In this document: one piece after another, positions 1-6,492 of the stretch
Layout: every line of letters begins with the position of its first letter
How positions within the stretch are numbered: the first letter of the stretch is position 1
Source of the DNA: Methylophilus sp.
Lineage (GTDB): Bacteria > Pseudomonadota > Gammaproteobacteria > Burkholderiales > Methylophilaceae
Direction: 5' to 3'
Assembly (NCBI GenBank): GCA_027489475.1
Contig: JAIXZQ010000312.1
Coordinates: 1-6,492 of the forward strand
Length of the DNA: 6,492 nt
Program-made: the position numbers and the translations under genes
The notes under the pieces: model-generated
Seen by the model: only the letters and a program-made list of their open reading frames with translations
The model's database searches: none
What the model was told of the DNA's origin: nothing

Positions 1-537
1 GTACAAGCCGGCAGCGACCGCGTATTGATGGCGATGAAGCGCAACTACACCGTTTTACAATACAAAGCGCTGATTCGCAAACTGAAGGCCGCCAATCCGG
101 CGCTGACCATTACCAGCGACATCATTGTCGGCTTTCCTGGCGAAACCGAAAAAGACTTTCAGGCGACCCTGAAACTGATGCGTGACGTCGGCTTTGATTA
201 TAGTTTTAGCTTTTTATACAGCCCGCGTCCTGGCACCCCTGCCAGCTATCTGGCAGATGATATTCCACATGCCACCAAAGCCACATGGCTGGCACAATTG
301 CAAGCAGAAAACGAGCAACAAGGTGATGCCATCAGTCGTGCCATGCTGGGCAGCATCCAGCGCGTATTAATAGAAGGCCCTTCATGGAAAGACCCTAGCC
401 TGCTGGCTGGCAAGACGGACAATGGCCGTATTGTCGATATCGCCGCTGACGCACGTTTTACGCACCAGATGGTCACAGTTAAGATTACAGATGTGTATAA
501 CCCCAAACGCCTGGTTGGCGAAATTGTGACGCAATAA
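1..537 (+). CDS. miaB: tRNA-2-methylthio-N6-dimethylallyladenosine synthase, C-terminal part (5' end outside window)
   Basis: The frame is open from base 1 to a TAA at 535-537, giving 178 residues of the C-terminal part. MiaB is a cytoplasmic radical-SAM enzyme that adds a methylthio group to isopentenyladenosine-37 of tRNAs reading UNN codons. The fragment opens with [17 protein letters not shown], the conserved MiaB/RimO-type segment late in the radical-SAM barrel. It continues with [11 protein letters not shown] (about residues 39-49) and SPRPGTPA (about 74-81), both typical of methylthiotransferases. From about residue 115 to the end it resembles a TRAM RNA-binding domain, finishing with [17 protein letters not shown]. 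The cysteines that bind both 4Fe-4S clusters would lie upstream and cannot be checked. MiaB rather than RimO or MtaB is favoured by the ybeZ gene 12 bases downstream, a widely conserved pairing. Nothing indicates a frameshift or decay. Confidence 0.93.
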   Translation, partial: VQAGSDRVLMAMKRNYTVLQYKALIRKLKAANPALTITSDIIVGFPGETEKDFQATLKLMRDVGFDYSFSFLYSPRPGTPASYLADDIPHATKATWLAQLQAENEQQGDAISRAMLGSIQRVLIEGPSWKDPSLLAGKTDNGRIVDIAADARFTHQMVTVKITDVYNPKRLVGEIVTQ

Positions 538-549
538 AGACCCTCTCGC

Positions 550-1512
550 ATGCAAATCACCCTCTCCCCTGAAGACAATCTGATGCTGGCTAATCTGTGT
601 GGCCCGCTGGATGAAAATATTCGCCAATTGGCAAACGGTCTGGATATCGACATAAACCGTCGCGGCAGCACATTTTATTTGAGCGGCACGCAGAACAATA
701 TGCGTCTGGGCGCACAAATGCTTGAGAATTTTTATGCGCGCTCTAAAAAACCCATCGAGCTCGAAGATATACAACTGGGCTTGGTTGAGATAGACAAGCT
801 GCGCCCCGAAGAAGTCAGCAACAGTGCCATGCCGGTGTTGATGACTCGCCGCGGCGATTTACACGGCCGCACACCGCGCCAAGTGAATTATTTGCAACAG
901 ATACAAGACCATGACATCACGTTTGGCATAGGCCCGGCGGGTACTGGCAAGACGTATTTGGCGGTGGCCAGCGCCGTCGATGCCATGACCCGCGACCGGG
1001 TGAAACGGATAGTACTGGTCCGCCCGGCGGTCGAGGCAGGCGAGCGGCTGGGGTTTTTACCTGGCGACTTAAACCAAAAAGTAGACCCTTATCTGCGGCC
1101 TCTATACGACGCGCTCTATGATTTGGCCGGATACGACACGGTCAACAAAATGTTTGAACGCGGCGCGATTGAAGTCGCCCCACTGGCTTATATGCGTGGT
1201 CGTACCTTGAACCAGAGCTTTATTATTCTGGACGAAGCGCAAAACACCACGCCAGAGCAGATGAAAATGTTTTTAACCCGAATTGGCTTTGGCACCAAAG
1301 CAGTGATTACGGGCGACGTAACGCAGATTGATTTGCAGCGTCACCAAAAAAGCGGGTTGGTCGAAGCGCAGAAGATTCTCAAGGAAGTCAAAGGCATCGC
1401 CTTCACCCAGTTTATGTCGCAAGATGTGGTCCGGCATCCACTGGTGCAGAAGATTATTAATGCCTATGAGAAGTTTGAGCATTCTGCTGCACAAGAATCT
1501 ACACGCAGTTAA
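550..1512 (+). CDS. ybeZ: PhoH-like P-loop ATPase (YbeZ)
   Basis: This encodes a complete 320-residue cytoplasmic PhoH-family protein, close to the usual length of YbeZ. The N-terminal part (residues 1 to about 100) resembles the small RNA-binding-like domain that precedes the ATPase. The P-loop domain follows: Walker A GPAGTGKT at 128-135, the conserved VRPAVEAGERLGFLPGD at 157-173, Walker B FIILDEAQ at 224-231, and the sensor-like VITGDVTQID at 252-261. PhoH2-type relatives are linked to RNA unwinding, and YbeZ is known to partner with the endoribonuclease YbeY in rRNA and ribosome metabolism. The exact reaction is not settled. The ATG lies 12 bases after the miaB stop, so the two genes are almost certainly co-transcribed. 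The ribosome site is weak (AAAGA about 10 bases upstream), which suggests translational coupling. In many proteobacteria ybeY comes next; here it does not. Confidence 0.95.
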   Translation: MQITLSPEDNLMLANLCGPLDENIRQLANGLDIDINRRGSTFYLSGTQNNMRLGAQMLENFYARSKKPIELEDIQLGLVEIDKLRPEEVSNSAMPVLMTRRGDLHGRTPRQVNYLQQIQDHDITFGIGPAGTGKTYLAVASAVDAMTRDRVKRIVLVRPAVEAGERLGFLPGDLNQKVDPYLRPLYDALYDLAGYDTVNKMFERGAIEVAPLAYMRGRTLNQSFIILDEAQNTTPEQMKMFLTRIGFGTKAVITGDVTQIDLQRHQKSGLVEAQKILKEVKGIAFTQFMSQDVVRHPLVQKIINAYEKFEHSAAQESTRS

Positions 1513-1523
1513 GTGCCTACAGT

Positions 1524-1572
1524 CTGCAAATGGCGTAAGTGATGCGCAATGAAGCGAGATCACTTAATGCAG
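1524..1572. repeat. Two-tier inverted repeat between convergent ybeZ and gst genes
   Basis: A perfect 8-bp inverted repeat, TAAGTGAT (1536-1543) and ATCACTTA (1559-1566), encloses a 15-base loop. An outer 5-bp arm, CTGCA (1524-1528) with TGCAG (1568-1572), could stack on it. It lies between two convergent stop codons, which is where transcription ends are expected. There is no T-run on either side, so it is not a canonical intrinsic terminator. It could be a processed 3' hairpin or a Rho-associated structure. The pairing is seen in the sequence; the role is inferred. Confidence 0.45.
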
Positions 1573-1587
1573 GGCGCAGAAACACCA

Positions 1588-2199
1588 TCAAGCTGTGTAG
1601 GTTGAAAATTTCTGCATCACCGCTGCAAATAATGGGCTTTCAACCCATCCGGCTAACCAAGTTCGCAATTTTGGGTATGGACTGCTGTTAAACCAATCCG
1701 CATCCACCGCAGCAAATTGGCGGATAAACGGAAAAATCGCAACATCGGCGATGCTGGCTTGATCACCAAGCAAATAAGCCTGTTGCCGCAAAGCAGATTC
1801 CAGTCGCTGCAAAAACTGCTCGCCTTGCTGACGATAAACCGACTGTGCCTGCTCAGGAAAACGGTCTGGATATTTGTAGCGGTCTAGAGCTTGTTTAAAA
1901 GGGCCATCGTTCATGGCAATCAGTTGAGTAGCCGCCTCACCCGCCGACTGCAACCAACCGAATGGGTCTCGCTGACCCAGCGCCCAATGCATGATGTCTA
2001 GGCTTTGTTCAAGCACGGTGCCGTCAGGCAGTTGCAACACTGGCACCGTGCCTTTAGGTGAAATCTGCAGCAAATGCGCGGGTTTGTCGCGCAAGGCGAT
2101 TTCGCGGACTTCTGGCTTGATGTCTGCCGCCCACAGCGCCATACGCGCACGCATCGCATACGGGCATCGACGGTAAGAATATAAAATCGACGGCTGCAT
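1588..2199 (-). CDS. Glutathione S-transferase family protein with omega-like CPYA motif
   Basis: This encodes a complete 203-residue protein of normal GST length, with no signal peptide or membrane segment. Residues 1 to about 75 form the thioredoxin-like domain: SYRRCPYAMRARMAL (8-22) with Cys12 at the expected active-site position, SPKGTVPVL (47-55) carrying the cis-proline that contacts glutathione, and EQSLDI (64-69) as the gamma-glutamyl binding segment. The helical C-terminal domain contains ASIADVAIFPF (148-158), whose Ser149 and Asp152 match the N-capping box of GST folds. CPYA followed by an R-x-R helix resembles omega-class and glutaredoxin-like GSTs that use cysteine, so thiol transfer or deglutathionylation is more likely than classical conjugation. 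The substrate is unknown. It lies 25 bases downstream of pyrD on the same strand and is probably co-transcribed with it. The ribosome site is weak. No link to pyrimidine synthesis is evident. Confidence 0.87.
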   Translation of the reverse strand: MQPSILYSYRRCPYAMRARMALWAADIKPEVREIALRDKPAHLLQISPKGTVPVLQLPDGTVLEQSLDIMHWALGQRDPFGWLQSAGEAATQLIAMNDGPFKQALDRYKYPDRFPEQAQSVYRQQGEQFLQRLESALRQQAYLLGDQASIADVAIFPFIRQFAAVDADWFNSSPYPKLRTWLAGWVESPLFAAVMQKFSTYTA

Positions 2200-2225
2200 G
2201 GTTTTTAGCGTTTGCTGGCAAAAAG

Positions 2226-3248
2226 TTAATCACGCAACAAGGCGCGGCGGCACTCAGTAATCAGTTGCGGACCGCGATAAATCATACCGCTATATATCTG
2301 CACCAAGCATGCACCTGCAGCCATTTTTTCCCGCGCATCTTCCCCCGACAAAATGCCACCTACCCCGATAATCGGCAAACTGCCTTGCAGATGGGTGGCC
2401 AAGGTACGAATCACCCGATTAGCGCCTTCACGCACTGGCGCACCTGACAAACCCCCTGCTTCTTCAGCATGTTTGAGCCCAGTCACCGCCTCGCGCGATA
2501 GGGTGGTGTTGGTGGCAATCACGCCATCCATCTGGTGTTGCATCAATAAACCTGCGATTTCTTCTACCTGCTCACGCGTCAAATCAGGGGCAATTTTGAG
2601 CACCACGGGGACGTATTTACCATGCTGTTGCGCCAAACGGGCTTGCTCCGCTTTGAGCGTGGCGAGCAACTGGCCCAAAGCCTCTTTTTCTTGCAAGGCG
2701 CGTAAGTTTTTAGTGTTGGGTGATGAAATGTTGACCGTGATATAGCTGGCATGGCTATACACCTTGCGCATACAAAGCAGATAATCGTCTGCGGCGCGCT
2801 CATTAGGCGTATCAAAGTTTTTGCCGATATTAATCCCCAACACCCCACGATAATGGGCGGCCTGCACATTCAGGAGCAGTTGTTCGACGCCGAGATTATT
2901 AAATCCAAAGCGATTGATAATCGCTTGTGCCTCTGGCAAACGAAATAGTCTAGGTTTTGGGTTACCGGGCTGCGGACGTGGCGTGACGGTCCCCACCTCT
3001 ATAAAACCAAAACCGAGTGCGGCCATGCCGTCAATGACGGCAGCATTTTTATCCAGCCCGGCGGCGAGTCCAACCGGATTCGCAAAGGTTAAGCCCATGA
3101 CTTGCGTTGGTTGCGCTGGGCAGCGCGTGGCCATGCCGGATAACAAGCCCAAGCCTTCGGCATGCTTCAGCGTGGCCAAGGTCAGGTCATGCGCGTGCTC
3201 CGCGTCTAGGCGAAACAATAATGGCTTGAGCAAGGGATAAATATTCAT
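2226..3248 (-). CDS. pyrD: Dihydroorotate dehydrogenase (quinone), class 2
   Basis: This enzyme oxidises dihydroorotate to orotate, the fourth step of de novo UMP synthesis, and reduces membrane quinone through FMN. The chosen ATG gives 340 residues, near the 336 of the E. coli enzyme, and the N-terminus [20 protein letters not shown] matches the amphipathic membrane-docking helices of class 2 enzymes. A TTG twelve bases upstream would add MEIR, but it overlaps the GGA ribosome site and is less likely. Landmarks, numbered from the ATG, are AAGLDKN (62-68) for FMN and substrate, INRFGFNN (111-118), and VNISSPNT (172-179), in which Ser176 fits the class 2 catalytic base rather than the class 1 cysteine. 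Further on are KIAPDL (218-223), IATNTT (244-249), GVGGI (295-299) and [10 protein letters not shown] (318-327). It heads a probable two-gene transcript with the GST gene and diverges from the small membrane-protein gene. Confidence 0.97.
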   Translation of the reverse strand: MNIYPLLKPLLFRLDAEHAHDLTLATLKHAEGLGLLSGMATRCPAQPTQVMGLTFANPVGLAAGLDKNAAVIDGMAALGFGFIEVGTVTPRPQPGNPKPRLFRLPEAQAIINRFGFNNLGVEQLLLNVQAAHYRGVLGINIGKNFDTPNERAADDYLLCMRKVYSHASYITVNISSPNTKNLRALQEKEALGQLLATLKAEQARLAQQHGKYVPVVLKIAPDLTREQVEEIAGLLMQHQMDGVIATNTTLSREAVTGLKHAEEAGGLSGAPVREGANRVIRTLATHLQGSLPIIGVGGILSGEDAREKMAAGACLVQIYSGMIYRGPQLITECRRALLRD

Positions 3249-3253
3249 GCGAA

Positions 3254-3259
3254 TTTCCA
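3254..3259 (-). promoter_or_regulatory. Ribosome binding site deciding the pyrD start
   Basis: On the minus strand the sequence TGGAAA places a GGA core 7 bases before the ATG at 3248-3246. This spacing supports that ATG rather than the in-frame TTG at 3260-3258, which overlaps the site itself. Confidence 0.6.
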
Positions 3260-3296
3260 AAAAAACAGAATGACAAAATGTGACTGACTCTTCATC

Positions 3297-3327
3297 GACA
3301 GGCAGGATTTTCTGCGACCAGCCTGTC
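3297..3327. repeat. Inverted repeat GACAGGC/GCCTGTC upstream of pyrD
   Basis: A 7-bp perfect inverted repeat (3297-3303 with 3321-3327) is separated by 17 bases and has an alternative inner pairing GCAG/CTGC (3302-3305 with 3312-3315). It lies about 50 bases before the pyrD ATG, so it could be a leader hairpin of the pyrD mRNA or a protein operator. It lacks a directly adjacent T-run and is not a standard terminator. Confidence 0.4.
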
Positions 3328-3348
3328 TGCCATTTGCGTTACATCAAA

Positions 3349-3369
3349 AACCCTTTTAGTAATAGGGTT
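3349..3369. repeat. Small hairpin AACCCT/AGGGTT in the divergent region
   Basis: A 6-bp perfect stem (3349-3354 with 3364-3369) encloses a 9-base AT-rich loop. It overlaps the best, but weak, + strand promoter candidate, so it may be an operator-like dyad or chance. It lies about 50 bases before the start of the small membrane-protein gene. Confidence 0.3.
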
Positions 3370-3408
3370 CAAAATATGTCTCATTCACCGACGTAATGTG
3401 ACACAACT

Positions 3409-3413
3409 GGAGG
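3409..3413 (+). promoter_or_regulatory. Strong Shine-Dalgarno site of the small membrane-protein gene
   Basis: GGAGG sits 7 bases before the ATG at 3421. It is the strongest ribosome site in the window and the main support for translation of the following short ORF. Confidence 0.85.
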
Positions 3414-3420
3414 CATCCCT

Positions 3421-3546
3421 ATGAAACTTCTCATGGATTTATTAACTACCGACTATGGCCTGATGAGCTTAATCGTCATTACAATTATTGCGGTGGCGAT
3501 GACATGGGCAGGCATTTACGTGTTTATTAAGGCGCGTCAGCCCTAA
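3421..3546 (+). CDS. DUF3149-like single-span membrane microprotein
   Basis: This 41-codon ORF, preceded by an ideal GGAGG, encodes a short protein starting MKLLMDLLTTDYGLMSLIVI. One hydrophobic segment runs from about residue 14 to 36 (LMSLIVITIIAVAMTWAGIY and on), followed by a basic tail KARQP. This suggests an inner-membrane protein with its C-terminus in the cytoplasm by the positive-inside rule. The pattern MKLLxDLLxTDxGLMSL and the size resemble the DUF3149 family of small proteobacterial membrane proteins, whose function is not known. I assign the family from memory of its pattern. The gene stands alone, divergent from pyrD and convergent with the large oxidoreductase gene, so its neighbours give no clear clue. 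Codon use looks normal and nothing suggests a truncated longer gene. Confidence 0.82.
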   Translation: MKLLMDLLTTDYGLMSLIVITIIAVAMTWAGIYVFIKARQP

Positions 3547-3655
3547 CAAACACAGCAAGCAAGCGAATACGTTTTTGCCGCACGCAGTCGATCAACGTGG
3601 CGTCAGTGCGGGCATGATGCTTTCCTGACGCAATATTCAGGCACCTTCACCCATG
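3547..3655. other. Non-coding gap after the microprotein gene, with an inverted repeat
   Basis: There is no coding signal here. GCGTCAG (3600-3606) and CTGACGC (3625-3631) form a 7-bp stem with an 18-base loop. A competing small hairpin CCTGA/TCAGG spans 3624-3641. The first stem could mark the 3' end of the microprotein transcript, but no T-run follows, so termination there is uncertain. Confidence 0.4.
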
Positions 3656-3656
3656 A

Positions 3657-3687
3657 GCAAAAACAAACCCCGCGATGCGGGGTTTGT
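3657..3687 (-). terminator. Rho-independent terminator of the FAD/Fe-S oxidoreductase gene
   Basis: An 11-bp perfect stem (3663-3673 with 3677-3687), whose core is CCCCGC/GCGGGG, closes on a 3-base loop. Read on the minus strand it runs into five Ts (3663-3659) and begins 5 bases after the oxidoreductase stop codon. On the + strand the trailing sequence is only TTTGTCGTC, so it would be at best a weak terminator for the microprotein transcript. Confidence 0.93.
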
Positions 3688-3692
3688 CGTCA

Positions 3693-6492
3693 TTACAACA
3701 AGACCTTTTCAATGCCGCCATTGTTGGCTTTATGGATATAGTCCTGCATCCAATTTTCGCCCAACACATGCTTAGCCATCTCGACCACAATATAGTCCGC
3801 CTCAATGCCAGTGTCATCGCCGTAGCGGGACAGCCCTTGTAGACAGCTTGGGCATGAAGTCAAAATCTTCACCGGTTGCTCTGGCGCACCCACAGTCAAG
3901 CCCATTTTTTCTAGGCCTTTTTCCAGCTCTTCTTGCTTACGGAACTTGACCTGTGTCGCAATATCCGGACGCGCCGCCGCAAAGGTACCAGATTCGCCAC
4001 AACAACGGTCATTGAGTGCAACCTCAGTGCCCATCAATTTATTGGTGACTTCTAGCGGTTTATACGTCTTCATCGGCGTATGGCAAGGGTCATGATACAT
4101 ATAGCGTGTACCCGTTACGCCTTGCAATCGCATGTCCTTTTCCATGAGATATTCGTGGATATCCAGCAGACGGCAGCCTGGGAAAATTTTCTCAAACTCG
4201 TATTTCTGCAACTGATCCATACAGGTGCCGCAAGAAACAATTACCGTCTTGATATCGAGATAATTCAAGGTGTTCGCCACACGGTGGAACAATACGCGGT
4301 TATCGGCGGTAATTTCTTGGCCTTTGTCATGGTTGCCCGAAGCCGTTTGTGGATAGCCACAGCACAGATAACCCGGCGGCAATACGGTAATCGCCCCCAC
4401 CTCATACAACATGGCTTGTGTGGCTAAACCAACATTGGAGAACAAGCGCTCTGAGCCACAGCCCGGGAAGTAAAACACCGCTTCTGAATCCTCGGTGACC
4501 TTTTGTGGATTACGGATGACCGGAATCATGGTGCTGTCTTCTAGCCCCAGCATCGCACGCGAAGTTTTGGACTGCATTTTTTTCGGCATTGGCCGGTTAA
4601 TAAAATGCACGACTTGCGCTTTGATTTCTGGCTTACCAACGGTGGCGGGCGGCGCTTTTTTATCTTTTAGCAAGCCAAAGCGTTTTGCCAAACTATTGGC
4701 AAAATTAATCGCTTTGTAGCCCATGCCTATCATGGTGGCACGCAAAAACTTAATGGTGGCAGGGTCTTTGGCATTTAAGTACAACATGCCTGCCGCGGTG
4801 CCAGGATTAAATTTTTTCTTGCCTTGTTCACGCAAGAAATTACGCATTTTGATAGACACTTCGCCAAAGTCAATATTGACCGGGCAAGGTTTTTCACAGC
4901 GATGGCACACGGTGCAGTGGTCTGCCACATCATTAAACTCGTCAAAATGCTTGAGCGAGATACCACGGCGAGTTTGTTCTTCGTACAAGAAGGCCTCAAT
5001 CAACAGCGAGGTGCCGAGAATCTTATTACGAGGTGAATACAGCAGGTTAGCTCGAGGCACATGGGTCGAACAGACCGGCTTACATTTGCCACAACGCAGG
5101 CAGTCAGAGATATCATCGGCAATCTCACCAATGGCAGATTGTTCCATGATGATGGACTCTTGTTCCAACAAGCCAAAGCTGGGGGTGTAGGCGTTTTCTA
5201 AACCTGACCCTGCCAGTAACTTACCCTTGTTAAAGTGACCGTTCGGATCTACCTTGTTTTTATAGGCAGTGAAAGTATCAATGGTGGCTTGGTCCAAGAA
5301 TTCCATCTTGGTAATGCCGATGCCATGTTCACCAGAGATGACGCCGTTTAGGCTACGTGCCAGCGCCATCACGCGCGCCACGGCCACATGCGCTTCTTGC
5401 ATCATGCCGTAGTCATCGGAGTTAACGGGGATATTGGTATGCACGTTACCGTCACCGGCATGCATATGCAAGGCAATAAACACACGGCTCTTGAGGACGG
5501 TTTTTTGAATCTCGTCCAGCTTGTCCAAAATCTTTTGGTACTCGCGTCCGGCAAAAATCTCGGCCATTGGACGCTTGAGTTCACGCTTCCAAGACACGCG
5601 TAAGTCATAAGACTGCACCGCACGGAAGACGTTTTCATAGTGTGCGAACGGTTTGCCCAATTCACCCAGGACTGCCACAGGCTCATCCAGCGTATTGAGG
5701 ATTAAGCGCCATTTGGCACGCACGTCACGCAACAATTGCAAAGCAATGATTTGTTTGGACTTCACCCCTTCAGGATCAGCGTTACCATCCTCATCAGGTT
5801 GCAACGGCAAATCACCGGCGACAAAGGTTTCGAGTGCATCAATCAGGCGTAACTTGTTATTGATGGACAACTCGATATTGATGCGCTCAATACCGTCTGA
5901 ATATTCACCCAGACGTGGCAATGGAATCACCACATCCTCGTTGATTTTAAATGCGTTGGTATGGCGGGCAATCGCTGCAGTACGTGAGCGGTCTAACCAG
6001 AATTTTTTACGCGCCTCGGCAGAGACGGCAATAAAGCCCTCGCCGTCGCGGGCATTACACATCCGCACCACGGCAGAAGCCACTTCACCCACCGCGTTTT
6101 CATCGTCAGAAGCAATGTCACACAGCAATACCATTTTGGGGCGTTGTTGACGCGCAGCCTTGGTGGCATATCCCACTGCTTTGACATAGCGCTCATCCAT
6201 GTGCTCCAAGCCTGCCATAATCACGGCAGGGTCTTGTTTAGCGGTGGCATCCAAATAGTCTTTAATTTCAACGATGGCTGGCACAGCATTGGACACATTG
6301 CCGAAAAACTCCAGCGCAATGGTACGCACATGCTTGGGCATGCGATGCAAAATAAAGGTGGCTGAGGTGATTAAACCATCGCAGCCTTCTTTTTGAATGC
6401 CAGGTAAGCCAGACAAGAACTTGTCGGTAACATCTTTACCCAGCCCGACCTTACGGAAGCTAGGACCCGGAATTTCGAGTATCTCTGGCTCA
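3693..6492 (-). CDS. FAD-linked oxidase with 4Fe-4S and CCG domains, putative D-2-hydroxyacid dehydrogenase (5' end outside window)
   Basis: The frame is open from the right edge to the stop at 3693, giving 932 residues and lacking the N-terminus. The fragment starts in the FAD-binding domain of the GlcD/D-lactate dehydrogenase superfamily: [10 protein letters not shown], then [15 protein letters not shown]. The FAD-oxidase C-terminal domain follows to about residue 430, with HAGDGNVH (344-351) and GEHGIG (387-392). Next is a double 4Fe-4S ferredoxin module, [11 protein letters not shown] (Cys 464, 467, 470, 474) and [11 protein letters not shown] (Cys 526, 529, 532, 536). Two CCG domains like those of GlpC/GlcF/HdrD complete it: Cys 678, 710-711, 754, 757, and Cys 803, 830-831, 880, 883. 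Electrons probably flow from a 2-hydroxyacid through FAD and Fe-S to a membrane acceptor. No membrane segment is visible. D-lactate or a related 2-hydroxyacid is inferred; the true substrate is unknown. Related betaproteobacterial proteins carry an extra N-terminal DUF3683 region, which would lie outside. A terminator follows directly. Confidence 0.9.
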   Translation of the reverse strand, partial: EPEILEIPGPSFRKVGLGKDVTDKFLSGLPGIQKEGCDGLITSATFILHRMPKHVRTIALEFFGNVSNAVPAIVEIKDYLDATAKQDPAVIMAGLEHMDERYVKAVGYATKAARQQRPKMVLLCDIASDDENAVGEVASAVVRMCNARDGEGFIAVSAEARKKFWLDRSRTAAIARHTNAFKINEDVVIPLPRLGEYSDGIERINIELSINNKLRLIDALETFVAGDLPLQPDEDGNADPEGVKSKQIIALQLLRDVRAKWRLILNTLDEPVAVLGELGKPFAHYENVFRAVQSYDLRVSWKRELKRPMAEIFAGREYQKILDKLDEIQKTVLKSRVFIALHMHAGDGNVHTNIPVNSDDYGMMQEAHVAVARVMALARSLNGVISGEHGIGITKMEFLDQATIDTFTAYKNKVDPNGHFNKGKLLAGSGLENAYTPSFGLLEQESIIMEQSAIGEIADDISDCLRCGKCKPVCSTHVPRANLLYSPRNKILGTSLLIEAFLYEEQTRRGISLKHFDEFNDVADHCTVCHRCEKPCPVNIDFGEVSIKMRNFLREQGKKKFNPGTAAGMLYLNAKDPATIKFLRATMIGMGYKAINFANSLAKRFGLLKDKKAPPATVGKPEIKAQVVHFINRPMPKKMQSKTSRAMLGLEDSTMIPVIRNPQKVTEDSEAVFYFPGCGSERLFSNVGLATQAMLYEVGAITVLPPGYLCCGYPQTASGNHDKGQEITADNRVLFHRVANTLNYLDIKTVIVSCGTCMDQLQKYEFEKIFPGCRLLDIHEYLMEKDMRLQGVTGTRYMYHDPCHTPMKTYKPLEVTNKLMGTEVALNDRCCGESGTFAAARPDIATQVKFRKQEELEKGLEKMGLTVGAPEQPVKILTSCPSCLQGLSRYGDDTGIEADYIVVEMAKHVLGENWMQDYIHKANNGGIEKVLL

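Larger units (their letters stand above)
3249..3420. other. Divergent intergenic region between pyrD and the DUF3149-like gene
   Basis: This 172-bp non-coding stretch must hold the starts for both divergent genes. It contains two inverted repeats, listed separately, and an 8-bp direct repeat AATGTGAC at 3277-3284 and 3395-3402. I see no convincing sigma-70 promoter on either strand. The best + strand guess is TTGCGT (3334-3339) with AGTAAT (3358-3363), an 18-base spacer and only a moderate match. No ORF of note lies inside. Confidence 0.6.

Noticed and set aside
246..774. Two minus-strand open frames of 130-141 codons over miaB and ybeZ
   Set aside because: They overlap two clear housekeeping genes on the opposite strand and span their junction without any domain or start signal.
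3258..3260. TTG as the pyrD start, adding MEIR
   Set aside because: The ATG at 3246-3248 gives the expected family N-terminus and has a well-spaced GGA that would be buried by the TTG start.
3277..3402. AATGTGAC direct repeats as CRP/FNR sites
   Set aside because: Each contains a TGTGA half-site only; no properly spaced TCACA partner is present.
4723..5190. A 155-codon + strand open frame inside the oxidoreductase gene
   Set aside because: It lies wholly opposite intact 4Fe-4S coding sequence, has no ribosome site or recognisable domain, and its composition is that of an antisense shadow.
5653..6150. A 165-codon + strand open frame opposite the FAD-domain region
   Set aside because: It is antisense to a well-conserved flavoprotein domain, is rich in Ser, Arg and Thr as expected of a shadow frame, and has no family signature.
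6414..6416. TTG codon as the start of the oxidoreductase ([11 protein letters not shown])
   Set aside because: The frame stays open to the window edge for 25 more codons that encode conserved FAD-domain sequence ([10 protein letters not shown]), so the true start lies outside the window.
1..6492. Search for a mobile element, CRISPR array, tRNA, defence or toxin-antitoxin system
   Set aside because: No transposase, integrase, regular direct repeats, cloverleaf or paired small ORFs are visible; nearly all the DNA is accounted for by housekeeping genes.

Overview
The window looks like an ordinary housekeeping segment of a proteobacterial chromosome, most likely a betaproteobacterium. Base composition is close to balanced. 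The evidence is the miaB-ybeZ pair, a class 2 (quinone-linked) pyrD, a DUF3149-like single-span microprotein, and a very large FAD/4Fe-4S/CCG oxidoreductase of the type found in that class. A family such as Methylophilaceae is plausible, but this is an impression and no search supports it.

Layout from left to right. The 3' part of miaB (tRNA methylthiotransferase) runs off the left edge and is followed 12 bases later on the + strand by ybeZ (PhoH-family ATPase). A short convergent gap containing a two-tier inverted repeat separates ybeZ from a minus-strand pair: pyrD (upstream) and a glutathione S-transferase-like gene (downstream, 25 bp gap). A 172-bp divergent intergenic region with two hairpins lies between pyrD and a + strand 41-codon gene for a single-span membrane protein that has a very strong Shine-Dalgarno sequence. 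A non-coding stretch follows, ending in a textbook rho-independent terminator. That terminator serves the minus-strand oxidoreductase gene, which fills the rest of the window and runs off the right edge at its 5' end.

Functionally, miaB and ybeZ belong to tRNA modification and RNA/ribosome-associated metabolism. PyrD feeds electrons from pyrimidine synthesis into the quinone pool. The large flavo-iron-sulfur protein probably also oxidises a small organic acid and passes electrons towards the respiratory chain. The GST-like protein probably does thiol chemistry. The small membrane protein has no known function.

I found no mobile element, CRISPR array, tRNA or rRNA, and no convincing new system. 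The points most worth a second look are the absence of ybeY after ybeZ, the omega-type CPYA motif in the GST, the four-module electron-transfer polypeptide, the DUF3149-like microprotein, and the structured divergent leader in front of it.
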